A stretch of 43,887 bases of DNA from Thermoplasmatota archaeon. GTDB taxonomy: Archaea; Thermoplasmatota; Thermoplasmata; Halarchaeoplasmatales; Halarchaeoplasmataceae. Shown here piece by piece: positions 1 to 9,152 of this stretch; within the stretch, counting starts at the first letter, position 1; each line of letters begins with the position of its first letter. The DNA lies in the NCBI GenBank assembly GCA_018334755.1, contig JAGXLI010000009.1:1-43887 (forward strand). Reading direction: 5' to 3'. The notes beneath the pieces are model-generated. The model ran no database searches and was not told the DNA's origin. It worked only from the letters and a program-made list of their open reading frames with translations. The position numbers and the translations under genes were made by a program.

Positions 1-902
1 ACGACGGCTATGAAGATCGCCGTTACCCAGCCTACAGAGGTGAACGCTATCTTTTTTTTGCCAACGTTCGATTTTCCGACCACAAGGCCACTGCCTATGA
101 TGGAAGCGATGATGGCCTCGTTGAATGAGATAGGGATACCGAAAAGGATTCCTATCTGGGCGAGGATAGCGGCGGTACCCAGTGCGGCGGCGGATCTTCT
201 AGGGCCTACGTTCGAGTACTTGAAAGAAACAGCATCTATGATCATGGGAGAAAGTATCCAGGCCCCCACTAGTATAGCTACACCGCCTATCGCTAAAAGA
301 AAGAGCATAGGATAATCAAGCGTCTGGAGAGGACCAACTGCGAGTCCTACAGAATTAGCACCAGCATTGTAAGCCACGAATAGACCCATGATCAAGGTGA
401 GGTGCCTGACTTGGTTTTTTGTCTTCTCTTTAGGTAAAAAATATCGCAGCGTCTTAGATATCGCATATCCTATCCCGATAGCTAGGAATGGAATCAATAA
501 CCAGTATAAACCTATCCTCTGTATAGAGGCCCACCGAAGCTCGTTCCCAAAGCTAAAAGCACTGCCGATCACAGCTCCCACCACGGTAAAGGCAGTGGGC
601 ATGGGATACTTCGTTAGAACACTTATTATGACAAGTATAGCGGCAACGATCAGGATGGTAAGAGCTTGGAGTGTCTGTATCTCACCGAATATCATCCCTG
701 AACCCACAGTTGCAGTCACGCTCCCTCCCTGAACTACGGCTCCCAAGGCCGCCGCCAGCCCAGCTAGAAGCGCGGATTTTAAGATCCCCATACTGCCGGA
801 AGATGTTACTGGGCCAAAAGCCGGCGGGACAGATGATGCTCCTATCGAAAATCCCATAAAAATAGCAGCTACGAAAGCTAGGATGAGTATTACATCGATC
901 AT
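1..902 (-). CDS. PiT-family inorganic phosphate/anion permease (partial, runs off window start)
   Basis: Minus-strand frame open from ATG at 902 to the window edge, missed by the ORF track. Translates as MIDVILILAFVAAIFMGFSIGASSVPPAFGPVTSSG...GLAAALGAVVQGGSVTATVG...YNAGANSVGLAVGPL...; two PiT-type signature repeats, strongly hydrophobic. Start overlaps the upstream stop (TGATG). Confidence 0.85.
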   Translation of the reverse strand, partial: MIDVILILAFVAAIFMGFSIGASSVPPAFGPVTSSGSMGILKSALLAGLAAALGAVVQGGSVTATVGSGMIFGEIQTLQALTILIVAAILVIISVLTKYPMPTAFTVVGAVIGSAFSFGNELRWASIQRIGLYWLLIPFLAIGIGYAISKTLRYFLPKEKTKNQVRHLTLIMGLFVAYNAGANSVGLAVGPLQTLDYPMLFLLAIGGVAILVGAWILSPMIIDAVSFKYSNVGPRRSAAALGTAAILAQIGILFGIPISFNEAIIASIIGSGLVVGKSNVGKKKIAFTSVGWVTAIFIAV

Positions 903-1486
903 CAATTATCAGTTCTCTTCTTCAACTCCTCTCTAACTTCTTCTCTAAGCTCTTCATTCGGGATGTTGATAGAGAGTCTATAATTCTTGTTTCCTCCATC
1001 ACTGATCTTTTCTAGATTTACCGAAAAATCCTCCGTGTCAAAATAGTAGGGATTGAATTTCAGCATTATATCTTCGTATATCGTCCTTTCCAATTTCCTT
1101 ATGGACTTGATCGACTCGGCTTCCACCAAACGCTCCATGTTTTTTGATGCATCTTTTATATTTTCAGCAGGAGATTCATCAGCATCTCCGTTTACACCTT
1201 TCTTTAGATTCTCTTCAGCGCTCTCTAGCTCCTCTTTTGCACCGTTGAATTCTTCTTCTACTTCCTTTTTCTCCAGACAAGCTTCCTCTGCAGTTTTTTC
1301 TGAGATGTCTTTTTCATCCTCCTCTTCCCTTGGTCTCCAGTGGTTGTATTCCTCTACAGACCGTTCATCTGGAGCATTATCTTCTATAACTCTCTCAAAA
1401 GTCCTTGCAAAAACACAAATATCTTTCCAGCATCCCTCGAATTCCAATCCCGCATTCGTGAGCTCCATATTGGGTTTGCTCATCAA
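902..1486 (-). CDS. DUF5828-like archaeal protein
   Basis: Motifs NEKTAEQA-like (SEKTAEEA) and PYYFDxxxxSxNL resemble the haloarchaeal DUF5828 family from memory; overlaps the permease start. Confidence 0.6.
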   Translation of the reverse strand: MMSKPNMELTNAGLEFEGCWKDICVFARTFERVIEDNAPDERSVEEYNHWRPREEEDEKDISEKTAEEACLEKKEVEEEFNGAKEELESAEENLKKGVNGDADESPAENIKDASKNMERLVEAESIKSIRKLERTIYEDIMLKFNPYYFDTEDFSVNLEKISDGGNKNYRLSINIPNEELREEVREELKKRTDN

Positions 1487-1641
1487 GAAGGATATGAGAA
1501 AAAAGGACTATAAAAAATTTTGGGATATATATAAAATATGAGCAGGACATTTTCCTTAACCATAGATGGTCTTAAAACTTTATCGAGAAGAGCAAAGTGA
1601 TGAACCGAGCCTAATCTAGAATCCATGCTTGATTTTACATC

Positions 1642-2724
1642 TTATTCAACATCAACACTAAGAGCTTCCTCGGGACACGCTTCAGTACAGGAGTAACACC
1701 TGATGCATCTCCACCAGCTTATCTTGGGCCCGTATTTCTTTCTCTTGATCGCATCCTCCGGGCAGATCTCTTCACATTTCCAGCACTTTATACACTTCTC
1801 TTTATCCAATTCCGGCCGGTCGAGAAAAAAATTGGAGAAAAGACTGGCTATGAAGCTTGGCGCTCTCCATGGAACGGTCCCTCCTGACGGGTATTCAAAA
1901 TCGACCTCGAAGGAGGAGGGCCGTCTTTTCAAGTATTCTATGGAGTCAAAATCTCTGTCTTCTTCCACTAAAGTTGGCACCTTCTGTACAGGAATCCCTG
2001 TTAACTTGCAGGCTGCATAATCACACGCTATGGGACTTTCAGAAGCCAAGATAGAATTGACCGGAATAGGTGAACCTCCAGAAGGACCATCTCCCTCCAT
2101 AGCCAGGATGCCGTCCATTATAGTGAGTCTTGTCTCCACCGTTTCGTTTATGTCCAACAACAGCCTTCCGAACTGATTCAACTGCTGGAACTGACCGTGG
2201 TTGGCCGCTTTGGTCAAACCGTGGACTATTCCAAAAAGATTCTTGACAGCTCCAGTGAAAACCGTCAAGGAATGTGTTTTTAACTTTGGGAGGTTTATGA
2301 TCCCGTCTACCTCGTCGGCTATCTCTATAAAATTGAAATTCTTCTTTGTATCGGTATCCTCGTTCCTTTCTACTTTCATCTCCGTATTGTAATTCAACCT
2401 GGCACTGGTCTCTTCTTCTATCCTTAACCATCCTGCTTTCTTGTAACACTTCTTGAGTCTTCTCTCAGACATGGGGCCAGCAGGACTATCTCCCACGATT
2501 ATATCTATATCCTGTTGCTCTAGTACCCTTATAACCGCGATTATAAAATCTGGATGGGTCACCACCGCATCTTCAGGTAGACTTCCTTTGAGTAGATTTG
2601 GATTGAGCAGTATCTTTTCCCCATCTTTGACGAACTTGTCTAGACCACCAAGAGAAGCAAAGGCCTCCTCGATAACTTTTTGAGCGTCTCGATAATCTGA
2701 ACATTTATCGATGAATACTTCCAT
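1642..2724 (-). CDS. DUF362 family protein with C-terminal 2x[4Fe-4S] ferredoxin domain
   Basis: DUF362-like N-terminus (KILLNPNLL, INLPKLKTHSLTVFTGAVKNLFGIV); C-terminal CIKCWKCEEICP and CIRCYSCTEACP clusters. Confidence 0.85.
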   Translation of the reverse strand: MEVFIDKCSDYRDAQKVIEEAFASLGGLDKFVKDGEKILLNPNLLKGSLPEDAVVTHPDFIIAVIRVLEQQDIDIIVGDSPAGPMSERRLKKCYKKAGWLRIEEETSARLNYNTEMKVERNEDTDTKKNFNFIEIADEVDGIINLPKLKTHSLTVFTGAVKNLFGIVHGLTKAANHGQFQQLNQFGRLLLDINETVETRLTIMDGILAMEGDGPSGGSPIPVNSILASESPIACDYAACKLTGIPVQKVPTLVEEDRDFDSIEYLKRRPSSFEVDFEYPSGGTVPWRAPSFIASLFSNFFLDRPELDKEKCIKCWKCEEICPEDAIKRKKYGPKISWWRCIRCYSCTEACPEEALSVDVE

Positions 2725-2737
2725 ATCCTTGGAAAAT

Positions 2738-2751
2738 CTTTATATTATAAG
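2738..2751. promoter_or_regulatory. Shared/bidirectional TATA element (ctttatattataag) between divergent DUF362 and hypC
   Basis: Near-palindromic TATA about 20-27 nt from both divergent start codons (2724 minus, 2772 plus) in a 47-bp intergenic gap. Confidence 0.55.
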
Positions 2752-2771
2752 TATTTGTAGTTTTTGTTGAG

Positions 2772-3011
2772 ATGTGTCTAGCTGTTCCTGGTTTGATAAA
2801 GGATATCGAAGGTGATGAGGCCGAGATAGATTTCGGTGGAGTGACCCGAAAAGCAAATGTTTCTTTAGTCGATGTAGAGGTCGACGACTACGTTATCGTC
2901 CACGCCGGTTATGCTATAGAAAGGTTGGACGAGGAGGAAGCCCAGAAAAGCCTTGATGCCTGGGATGAAGTCATGGAAGCTCAAAAGAAAGTTAAAAGAG
3001 GAGAGTCCTAA
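2772..3011 (+). CDS. hypC: HypC/HupF-family hydrogenase maturation chaperone
   Basis: N-terminal MCLAVPG signature, VDVEVDDYVIVHAGYAI motif, about 80 aa. Confidence 0.92.
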   Translation: MCLAVPGLIKDIEGDEAEIDFGGVTRKANVSLVDVEVDDYVIVHAGYAIERLDEEEAQKSLDAWDEVMEAQKKVKRGES

Positions 3012-3099
3012 AAGTCTCTAGCGCTTTTTTCTTTTTTAGTTCTTTAGAAAAAAGAAAAGAAGTAAAGGTTTTTCTAACTAGTTAGTTAACCTGGGATAT

Positions 3100-4764
3100 T
3101 TACATCCCTGGAGGCATTCCGCCGGGCATTCCGCCGGGCATTCCGCCGCCGGCTCCTGGTGGCGCGCCGCCGCCTTCTTCGCCTCCGCCTTTAGAGGCGA
3201 TCACGTCGTCGATCCTCAGGATCATGTTGGCCGCTTCCGTAGCTGATTTGATCGCCTGATTCTTTACCCTGTAGGGCTCTATTATGCCCTTGTCTATCAT
3301 GTCCTCTGGCGTTTCGCTGTCTTCAACGTTGACGCCGTGAGTGTCTTTTCCTTCCTTTTCATGGGCCGTGTTGAGCTTCATCAACACGTCTATACCGTCA
3401 AGACCGGCATTTTCGCTTATCGTTCTCGGGATTATCTCTAGGCTGTCCGCAAAGTCCTCGAACGCTATCTGTTCTCTGCCCTCTATACTGCCGGCAATCT
3501 CCGAGAGGCGATTTGCGAGTTCCAGCTCGGTGGCTCCGCCACCGGGAAGTACTGCGCCGTCTTCTATAGCTACTGATACAACTTTTATCGCGTCTTCGAC
3601 GGCCCTTTCAAGCTCGTCTACTACGTGCTCAGTACCTCCTCTTAAAAGGAGTGACACGGCTTTAGCTTCCTCAGTACCTTCTACGAAGGTCATCTGGGAA
3701 CCTGCGACCATCTTCTCATACACTCGGTTGGCAGTTCCAAGATCACTAGATGCAAGATCGGCAAGATTATTGACCACGTTACCTCCAGTCGCTCTAGCCA
3801 ATTTCTGCATGTCGGATCTCTTTACCCTTCTGACGGCAAAGATCCCTTCTCTAGCGAGGTAATGTTGGGCAAGATCATCTATACCCTTCTGGCAGAGTAA
3901 GATGTTCGCTCCTGAATCCTTGACCTTCTGTACCATCTCTTTTAGGTTTTCCTCTTCCTTGTTCACAAATTTTTCAAGCTGATCTGGATCCGTGATCTCT
4001 ATAGAAGCGTCCATCTCGGTTTCCTGTACTTCCAATGCGGAATTCAAGAGAGCTATCTCCGCATCCTTTATATCGCTGGGCATGCTGTCGTGAAGTCGAT
4101 CTTTGTCTAGGATCATACCTTCTACGAGGTCAGTGTTGTCGACGCTAGCACCGGCCTGCTTTTCTACCTTTATGTTGTCCGGATCTACCACATTTCCGCC
4201 TTCTTTTTCTTCCGTGACATGTCTCACTGCATCTACAGCTATCTCGGCAAGATGTTCTTTGTTGACTTCTACGTTTTTACCGGTCATGGCTGTTGAAGCT
4301 ATATTCTCTAACGCTTCTTCGTCATCTAGATCGATCTCCCGTTTAAGATCTTCAAGGACTTCAGACGCTTTCTCGGATGCTGCTCTATAACCATTAGCTA
4401 TAGTCGAAGGATGAAGTTGATCTATCCTATCTTCTGCTTTCTTCAAAAGTTCGCCGGATACGATCACTGCGGAAGTCGTACCGTCACCGCATTCGTCTTC
4501 CTGTGTTTCGGCTACTTCTACGAGCATCTTCGCGGCTGGATGCTCTATATCTATCTCATTTAATATAGAAACTCCATCATTAGTTATAACAACATCTCCT
4601 ATATTATTGACCAGCATCTTGTCCATGCCTTTGGGACCCAACGTAGTTCTGACTGCATCCGCTAGGGCTTTTGCAGCCTGTATATTGTTCTTCTGTGCAT
4701 CTTTTCCACTTTCTCTTTCGGTGTCTTCTTTCATAACAAATATAGGTTGTTGGCCTGACATCAT
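3100..4764 (-). CDS. thsA: Thermosome subunit (group II chaperonin)
   Basis: Group II chaperonin motifs: [61 protein letters not shown]-rich C-terminus. Confidence 0.97.
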   Translation of the reverse strand: MMSGQQPIFVMKEDTERESGKDAQKNNIQAAKALADAVRTTLGPKGMDKMLVNNIGDVVITNDGVSILNEIDIEHPAAKMLVEVAETQEDECGDGTTSAVIVSGELLKKAEDRIDQLHPSTIANGYRAASEKASEVLEDLKREIDLDDEEALENIASTAMTGKNVEVNKEHLAEIAVDAVRHVTEEKEGGNVVDPDNIKVEKQAGASVDNTDLVEGMILDKDRLHDSMPSDIKDAEIALLNSALEVQETEMDASIEITDPDQLEKFVNKEEENLKEMVQKVKDSGANILLCQKGIDDLAQHYLAREGIFAVRRVKRSDMQKLARATGGNVVNNLADLASSDLGTANRVYEKMVAGSQMTFVEGTEEAKAVSLLLRGGTEHVVDELERAVEDAIKVVSVAIEDGAVLPGGGATELELANRLSEIAGSIEGREQIAFEDFADSLEIIPRTISENAGLDGIDVLMKLNTAHEKEGKDTHGVNVEDSETPEDMIDKGIIEPYRVKNQAIKSATEAANMILRIDDVIASKGGGEEGGGAPPGAGGGMPGGMPGGMPPGM

Positions 4765-4897
4765 AGTTGATTCCTCATCTGGAAGTAGAAAAAGAGGTTC
4801 TATATATAGTTTTTGTTCGGGGGCCTCTAGACGTAGAAAAATATTTATTAGAGGGGGACAACCATTTCACAGGCCATAATCTCTAGAAGAAGATATC

Positions 4898-5938
4898 ATG
4901 ACTTTAGATAAAGATGAAATGATCTCCATAAGTAAGGATGTCTTGATCTCCCTTCTAATAATCGGGATCATCCTGAGTTCGCTCTATGTGGTAAGCGGTA
5001 GATGGCCTCCTTTGGTGGTTATCGAGTCCGGAAGTATGTCGCACAGCACCCAAGAGAGCCGATTGGGAGTCATAGATCCAGGGGATATAGTTCTGGTTCA
5101 AGATACCGATGAGGATGAGATAAAGACTTACGTGGAGGGAAAACAGACCGGATATAAAAAATACGGGCAGTATGGAGACGTTATAGTTTTTAAGCCCAAT
5201 GGAAACGGACACAGGACTCCAATAATACATAGGGCTGTCCTTTATCTCAAATATAACAACTCAGGTAATTCTGCGTCTTTCGATATACCATCCTTCAAAG
5301 AGTTAGATGGCGAGGAAGATTGGATCACATGGGAGGGGGATAACTGTTATGATGTCACGGGTACTGTTACGATCTACAACTACGGATATGAAGATGTAAA
5401 CGTAGAGATAGAATTAAACGAACTGCTTGAGAACGATCAATCCGGATACATCACCATGGGGGATTCTACACACAGTAACGCTCCGCAATACGACCAGAAA
5501 GGATCCTTTTCTGATGATTCACTCAAGCCGGTAAAAGGGGAGTGGATCATAGGTAAAGCTAGGGGTGAGCTGCCCTGGTTCGGCACATTAAAATTGGCAT
5601 ACATGGGGAGAACGGAGGATGTCCCCTCGAACAGTTGGAACAACCTTATCATCTCTATCGCCGTCATCTTACTCACACCTTTGATGCTTGAACTTGGATC
5701 TCGACTTTATTATAGGGGAAAAAGATCGCCTGAGGAAGAGAAGATAGAAGAGAGCAAGGAGAGTGAAGATGAGAAAAAAACAGAGAACCTCGGTGAAGGA
5801 CCTAGCGATGCTCGGCAGGTCTTCGATGGAGAAAAAGAACTTCAGGAAGAAAATTTGGATGACGGGAAAGAAGATAAAGGGAAATCAGAAACTGAAAATA
5901 CTGAAGTTAGTGGAGACGAAGATAGAGAAATTTCCTGA
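4898..5938 (+). CDS. Signal peptidase I (archaeal/ER Sec11 type) with long charged C-terminal tail
   Basis: N-terminal TM, catalytic ESGSM, PIIHRA, GDS...DQ box, IIGKARG, second TM, then acidic/Lys-rich tail. Confidence 0.85.
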   Translation: MTLDKDEMISISKDVLISLLIIGIILSSLYVVSGRWPPLVVIESGSMSHSTQESRLGVIDPGDIVLVQDTDEDEIKTYVEGKQTGYKKYGQYGDVIVFKPNGNGHRTPIIHRAVLYLKYNNSGNSASFDIPSFKELDGEEDWITWEGDNCYDVTGTVTIYNYGYEDVNVEIELNELLENDQSGYITMGDSTHSNAPQYDQKGSFSDDSLKPVKGEWIIGKARGELPWFGTLKLAYMGRTEDVPSNSWNNLIISIAVILLTPLMLELGSRLYYRGKRSPEEEKIEESKESEDEKKTENLGEGPSDARQVFDGEKELQEENLDDGKEDKGKSETENTEVSGDEDREIS

Positions 5939-5943
5939 GCGAT

Positions 5944-7233
5944 TCAGATCAACGTAGTCTGTTTTGATCCCTGCGTTTTTAAGTCTCGAACGGGCTCGAT
6001 ACCCTCGTCATCCTCGATAAGATCGATTATGTCAGCTTCCGAAACGGAGGACTGGATCTCCTTTGTCCTGCCTCTTCTCCCGAAGGATTTCACCCTAGCA
6101 TTTATCAAACCCAGCATATCTAACTCCGAGATCAGGTCCGTTATCCGTCTCTGGGTGAGTGGATCTATACCCGATCTTTTGCCTAACTCTTTGTATCCGG
6201 AGTAGACCTCTCCGGTAGTCAATTTGTCCTTTCCGTTTTCCTGCATCAGGAGGATAGAGTAAAGGACCAGTTTAGAATGAGTGGGTAACGTGTTTACGGC
6301 CTCCCGAACACAGTTCTCCTCTATCTTATTTTTTGCCTTATATACATGGTCGGTATTTACACAAGTATCGTTGTTCCGTTCGGCGAGCTCGGCGGAGATC
6401 CTCAAAAGGTCTAAAGCTCTCCTAGCGTCACCATGTTCTTGAGCGGCTAAAGCGGAACAGAGTGATATCACGTCGTTTCCAAGTATATCAGGTTCGAAGG
6501 CCTTTTCCGCTCTATCCGAGAGTATATCTTTTAACTGCTCTGCATCGTAGGGAGGGAATATCATCTTTTCTTCCCCCAATCTGCTTTTCACTCTCGGGTC
6601 TAGGAGTTCCGTAAACTTCAGATTGTTAGATATACCTATCAGGCTGACTTTACTCTTTTCTAGCTCGGAGTTTATCTTCGAGAGGTGATAGAGGACGCTG
6701 TCCCCGCTCTTCGTAACGAGTTTGTCTAACTCGTCTAGTATTATGACCACGACCCTTGGTTCTTCTTCGATGCTGTCCCTAAGTGATTCGTAAACCTTCT
6801 CCATAGGCCAACCCGTAAAGGGTATCTGGTCGCTCCATTCTTCTACGAACTTGTTTCCTATATTCTTCATGACTCCATAATGGGTATCCACGACTTCACA
6901 GTTCACATATACATATTCAACTTTGTCGATATCATGTTTACTGAACTTATTATCTAGGTTGCTGTCGGCACTTTCCCTTTTCAAGCGTTTTACTTCCCTT
7001 TCCAGGTACCTGACCACAGCGGTCTTCCCCGTACCGGTCTTACCGAATATCAACACATTGGAGGGTCGATTACCCCTTAACGCGGTCACCATGATAGATG
7101 CGAGATCCTGTATCTGCTTTTCTCTGTGGGGGAGGTCTTCTGGTATATAGGTAGGTCGAAGTATGTCTCTATCTCCTCTGAACAAAGGATTCGAATCCAT
7201 ATAGGATTTGAATATGTTCTCGTTATCCGGCAT
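5944..7233 (-). CDS. orc1: Orc1/Cdc6 origin recognition/replication initiator
   Basis: AAA+ Walker A GKTGTGKTAVVRYL, Walker B VVVIILDELDKL, SRLGEEKMIFPPYDAEQL, C-terminal winged helix. Confidence 0.95.
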   Translation of the reverse strand: MPDNENIFKSYMDSNPLFRGDRDILRPTYIPEDLPHREKQIQDLASIMVTALRGNRPSNVLIFGKTGTGKTAVVRYLEREVKRLKRESADSNLDNKFSKHDIDKVEYVYVNCEVVDTHYGVMKNIGNKFVEEWSDQIPFTGWPMEKVYESLRDSIEEEPRVVVIILDELDKLVTKSGDSVLYHLSKINSELEKSKVSLIGISNNLKFTELLDPRVKSRLGEEKMIFPPYDAEQLKDILSDRAEKAFEPDILGNDVISLCSALAAQEHGDARRALDLLRISAELAERNNDTCVNTDHVYKAKNKIEENCVREAVNTLPTHSKLVLYSILLMQENGKDKLTTGEVYSGYKELGKRSGIDPLTQRRITDLISELDMLGLINARVKSFGRRGRTKEIQSSVSEADIIDLIEDDEGIEPVRDLKTQGSKQTTLI

Positions 7234-7255
7234 ATTTTTTATCTCCTTCTTCCCA

Positions 7256-7263
7256 TCTTATAC
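7256..7263 (-). promoter_or_regulatory. TATA box of orc1
   Basis: Minus strand GGGGTATAAGA centred about 27 nt upstream of the orc1 ATG (7233), consistent with a leaderless mRNA. Confidence 0.5.
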
Positions 7264-7284
7264 CCCTTCCTTTCAAGTGGAAAT
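7261..7284 (-). promoter_or_regulatory. Candidate origin recognition box (ORB/mini-ORB)
   Basis: Minus strand 5'-ATTTCCACTTGAAAGGAAGGGGTA-3': dyad TTTCCACTTGAAA followed by a G-string; close to the recalled archaeal mini-ORB TTTACACTTGAAA / TTTCCAGTGGAAA. Confidence 0.55.
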
Positions 7285-7522
7285 CTAGACCGAATATAGA
7301 ATCAGTTGACCTCTCAAATGTCATCTATCTTCGGTCCTTATCCGGGGTCGCTGCTAGGGAAAAGGGGATATTCGAAATTATACAAAAAGGTTTCGTCAGA
7401 CGGATACTGAGGAAAATTATAGGAGAATATAAAGGGAGGTGTATGACGACTTAAATAGTTTATATATATGTAAGCACTTATTTATATTTATTTTAGTTTG
7501 ATATTAGTTAGCATATACACAT

Positions 7523-8023
7523 TTATCTTCCGATCTCGTCTTTAGAGAGTCCGAACTCTTCGACGTATTTAGGAGGATAGGTATCCTCCTCTATCATCTT
7601 TTCCAATTTTTCCGCGATCTCTAGCACTTTTTTTTCGATTTCGGATGGAAGCTCCGCACTGCGGAATTCGTCCTCGTCTAAAAGAACATAATCTCCGTTA
7701 AGATCGATCCAGTAATCTAGAAAGAGATCTTTTGCTACGTAGCCATCTTCTGTCCTTTCCGGGGGCTCTCTAATATCAGAATAATAGCCCTTCAATCTTT
7801 TTTCTTCATCGAAGACCTTTACAATATTGTACCAGCGATCTAAAAGGTCGAACATCACCCCGTAATTCCCAGATTCGATCAAGATTCGATCATTAAAAGT
7901 AGAAAAGGGTTTTTGGAGGCGGAATTCGAAAGATGAAACGATCATCTTATCCGTATCCGCCAGTAATCTCTGATCCCATTCTCTTGGCTCTTTACCGGGC
8001 CTAAGATATCGAACCTTGACCAT
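7523..8023 (-). CDS. DUF402 domain protein
   Basis: DUF402-like core: WYNIVKVFDEEKRLKGYYSDIREPPERTEDGYVAKDLFLDYWIDLNGDYVLLDEDEF. Confidence 0.65.
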   Translation of the reverse strand: MVKVRYLRPGKEPREWDQRLLADTDKMIVSSFEFRLQKPFSTFNDRILIESGNYGVMFDLLDRWYNIVKVFDEEKRLKGYYSDIREPPERTEDGYVAKDLFLDYWIDLNGDYVLLDEDEFRSAELPSEIEKKVLEIAEKLEKMIEEDTYPPKYVEEFGLSKDEIGR

Positions 8024-8025
8024 CC

Positions 8026-8595
8026 TTATTCGACCGGATACACCGGAAATATCGTTCCTTCGTAGTACTCGTTCGTGACTTCTGCTAGAGCGGTGTATAC
8101 TGCACTGAATCCACAGAGTATGCCTTCAAAGCCTGCAATAGTTATGACCATATCAGAGCCTGTAGCAAATCCTATCGCTAGCAGGAAGAACAGTATAGTC
8201 AGCGTGCTGAAAACGACTTGAAGGGCTCTGTTCATCTTCAATGTGGAGAGGAACATCCAACCTGTGAAGAGACCCCACATGGCAAGATAAGCTGCAATAC
8301 CTGTAGCCTCATATTCAAATCCACCTAGAATAGTAGGTATGGTTTCTAGTCCGACAAAACTCAACCAGAATAGCCCGTAAGAACTGAACGCAACGGCCGG
8401 GAAAGTATTTCCCTGTTTCATTTCCCACCAGCCGGCTATCAGTTGGGCCATACCGCCATAGAAGATGCCCATGGCAAGAATCATACTGCCCAACTCTATG
8501 TAACCGGCGTTGTGGATGTTCAACAGGACCGTGGTCATTCCGAAACCCATCAGGCCAAGCGGTGCCGGGTTTGCAAGTTTACTTTCTTCTGACAT
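8026..8595 (-). CDS. GPR1/FUN34/YaaH-family acetate/succinate transporter
   Basis: NPAPLGLMGFGMTTVLLNIHNAG signature and six predicted TM segments. Confidence 0.88.
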   Translation of the reverse strand: MSEESKLANPAPLGLMGFGMTTVLLNIHNAGYIELGSMILAMGIFYGGMAQLIAGWWEMKQGNTFPAVAFSSYGLFWLSFVGLETIPTILGGFEYEATGIAAYLAMWGLFTGWMFLSTLKMNRALQVVFSTLTILFFLLAIGFATGSDMVITIAGFEGILCGFSAVYTALAEVTNEYYEGTIFPVYPVE

Positions 8596-8709
8596 GGTAT
8601 CCTATTTCAGCCGTATACAAAAAGAATATATATAATTTTAGGGGGAAAAGACAAACTCAGATAAATAGATTAGGATGTTAGGTTCTATGGGATCGGTATA
8701 TACTATGAT

Positions 8710-9039
8710 CTATCCCTCTTCTTTCGCATTCTTTTTAGCTCTTTTCTTTCTTTCTTTTGCAGTGAAACCGGTCGCTTCCTCGAGGAAGTCATTCCATTTC
8801 GAGATGGTCTCCATCGCAACGTCATCTCCTACATCTTTGTTCATCTCTAGATCGATCCAGAGCCCTGTTCTACCCTCAGTCCAGACTTCCAGATGGGAGA
8901 TAGCCCCGTCTTTATCTACGATCAGCTTCTCTTCCTCTTCTTTTACTTCATGGAAAGTTTCATCCATCAGTTCCTTCAGTTTTTCCCCCTCTATGTTTTC
9001 GAAATGGCCTCGTTTTACGTCGTAGCGCTGCTTACCCAT
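8710..9039 (-). CDS. DUF5611-like small archaeal protein
   Basis: KRGHFENIEGEKLKELMDETF and WNDFLEEATGFTAKERKKRAKK resemble the haloarchaeal DUF5611 layout (recalled, not searched). Confidence 0.45.
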   Translation of the reverse strand: MGKQRYDVKRGHFENIEGEKLKELMDETFHEVKEEEEKLIVDKDGAISHLEVWTEGRTGLWIDLEMNKDVGDDVAMETISKWNDFLEEATGFTAKERKKRAKKNAKEEG

Positions 9040-9152
9040 ATTATCAACCTGTTATAATGGTCCACAATATATGATTTTTTGGGTAATAACCCCCTCCAAG
9101 CGAAAGTCTACGACCCTGAACTCTTTTATATCTCTCCCTTATTACTCCAACC

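Noticed and set aside
10-859. Plus-strand ORFs at 10-315, 388-732 and 671-859
   Set aside because: Antisense of the well-supported PiT-family permease.
1053-1541. Plus-strand Ser/Phe-rich ORF (162 aa)
   Set aside because: Antisense of the DUF5828-like gene; typical mirror of Glu/Lys-rich coding sequence.
1597-1603. GTGATGA in the intergenic region as a C box
   Set aside because: No CTGA D/D' box follows within the expected distance.
3112-3170. Short GC-rich repeat gccgggcattccgcc
   Set aside because: Encodes the GGM-rich C-terminal tail of the thermosome; expected, not a separate element.
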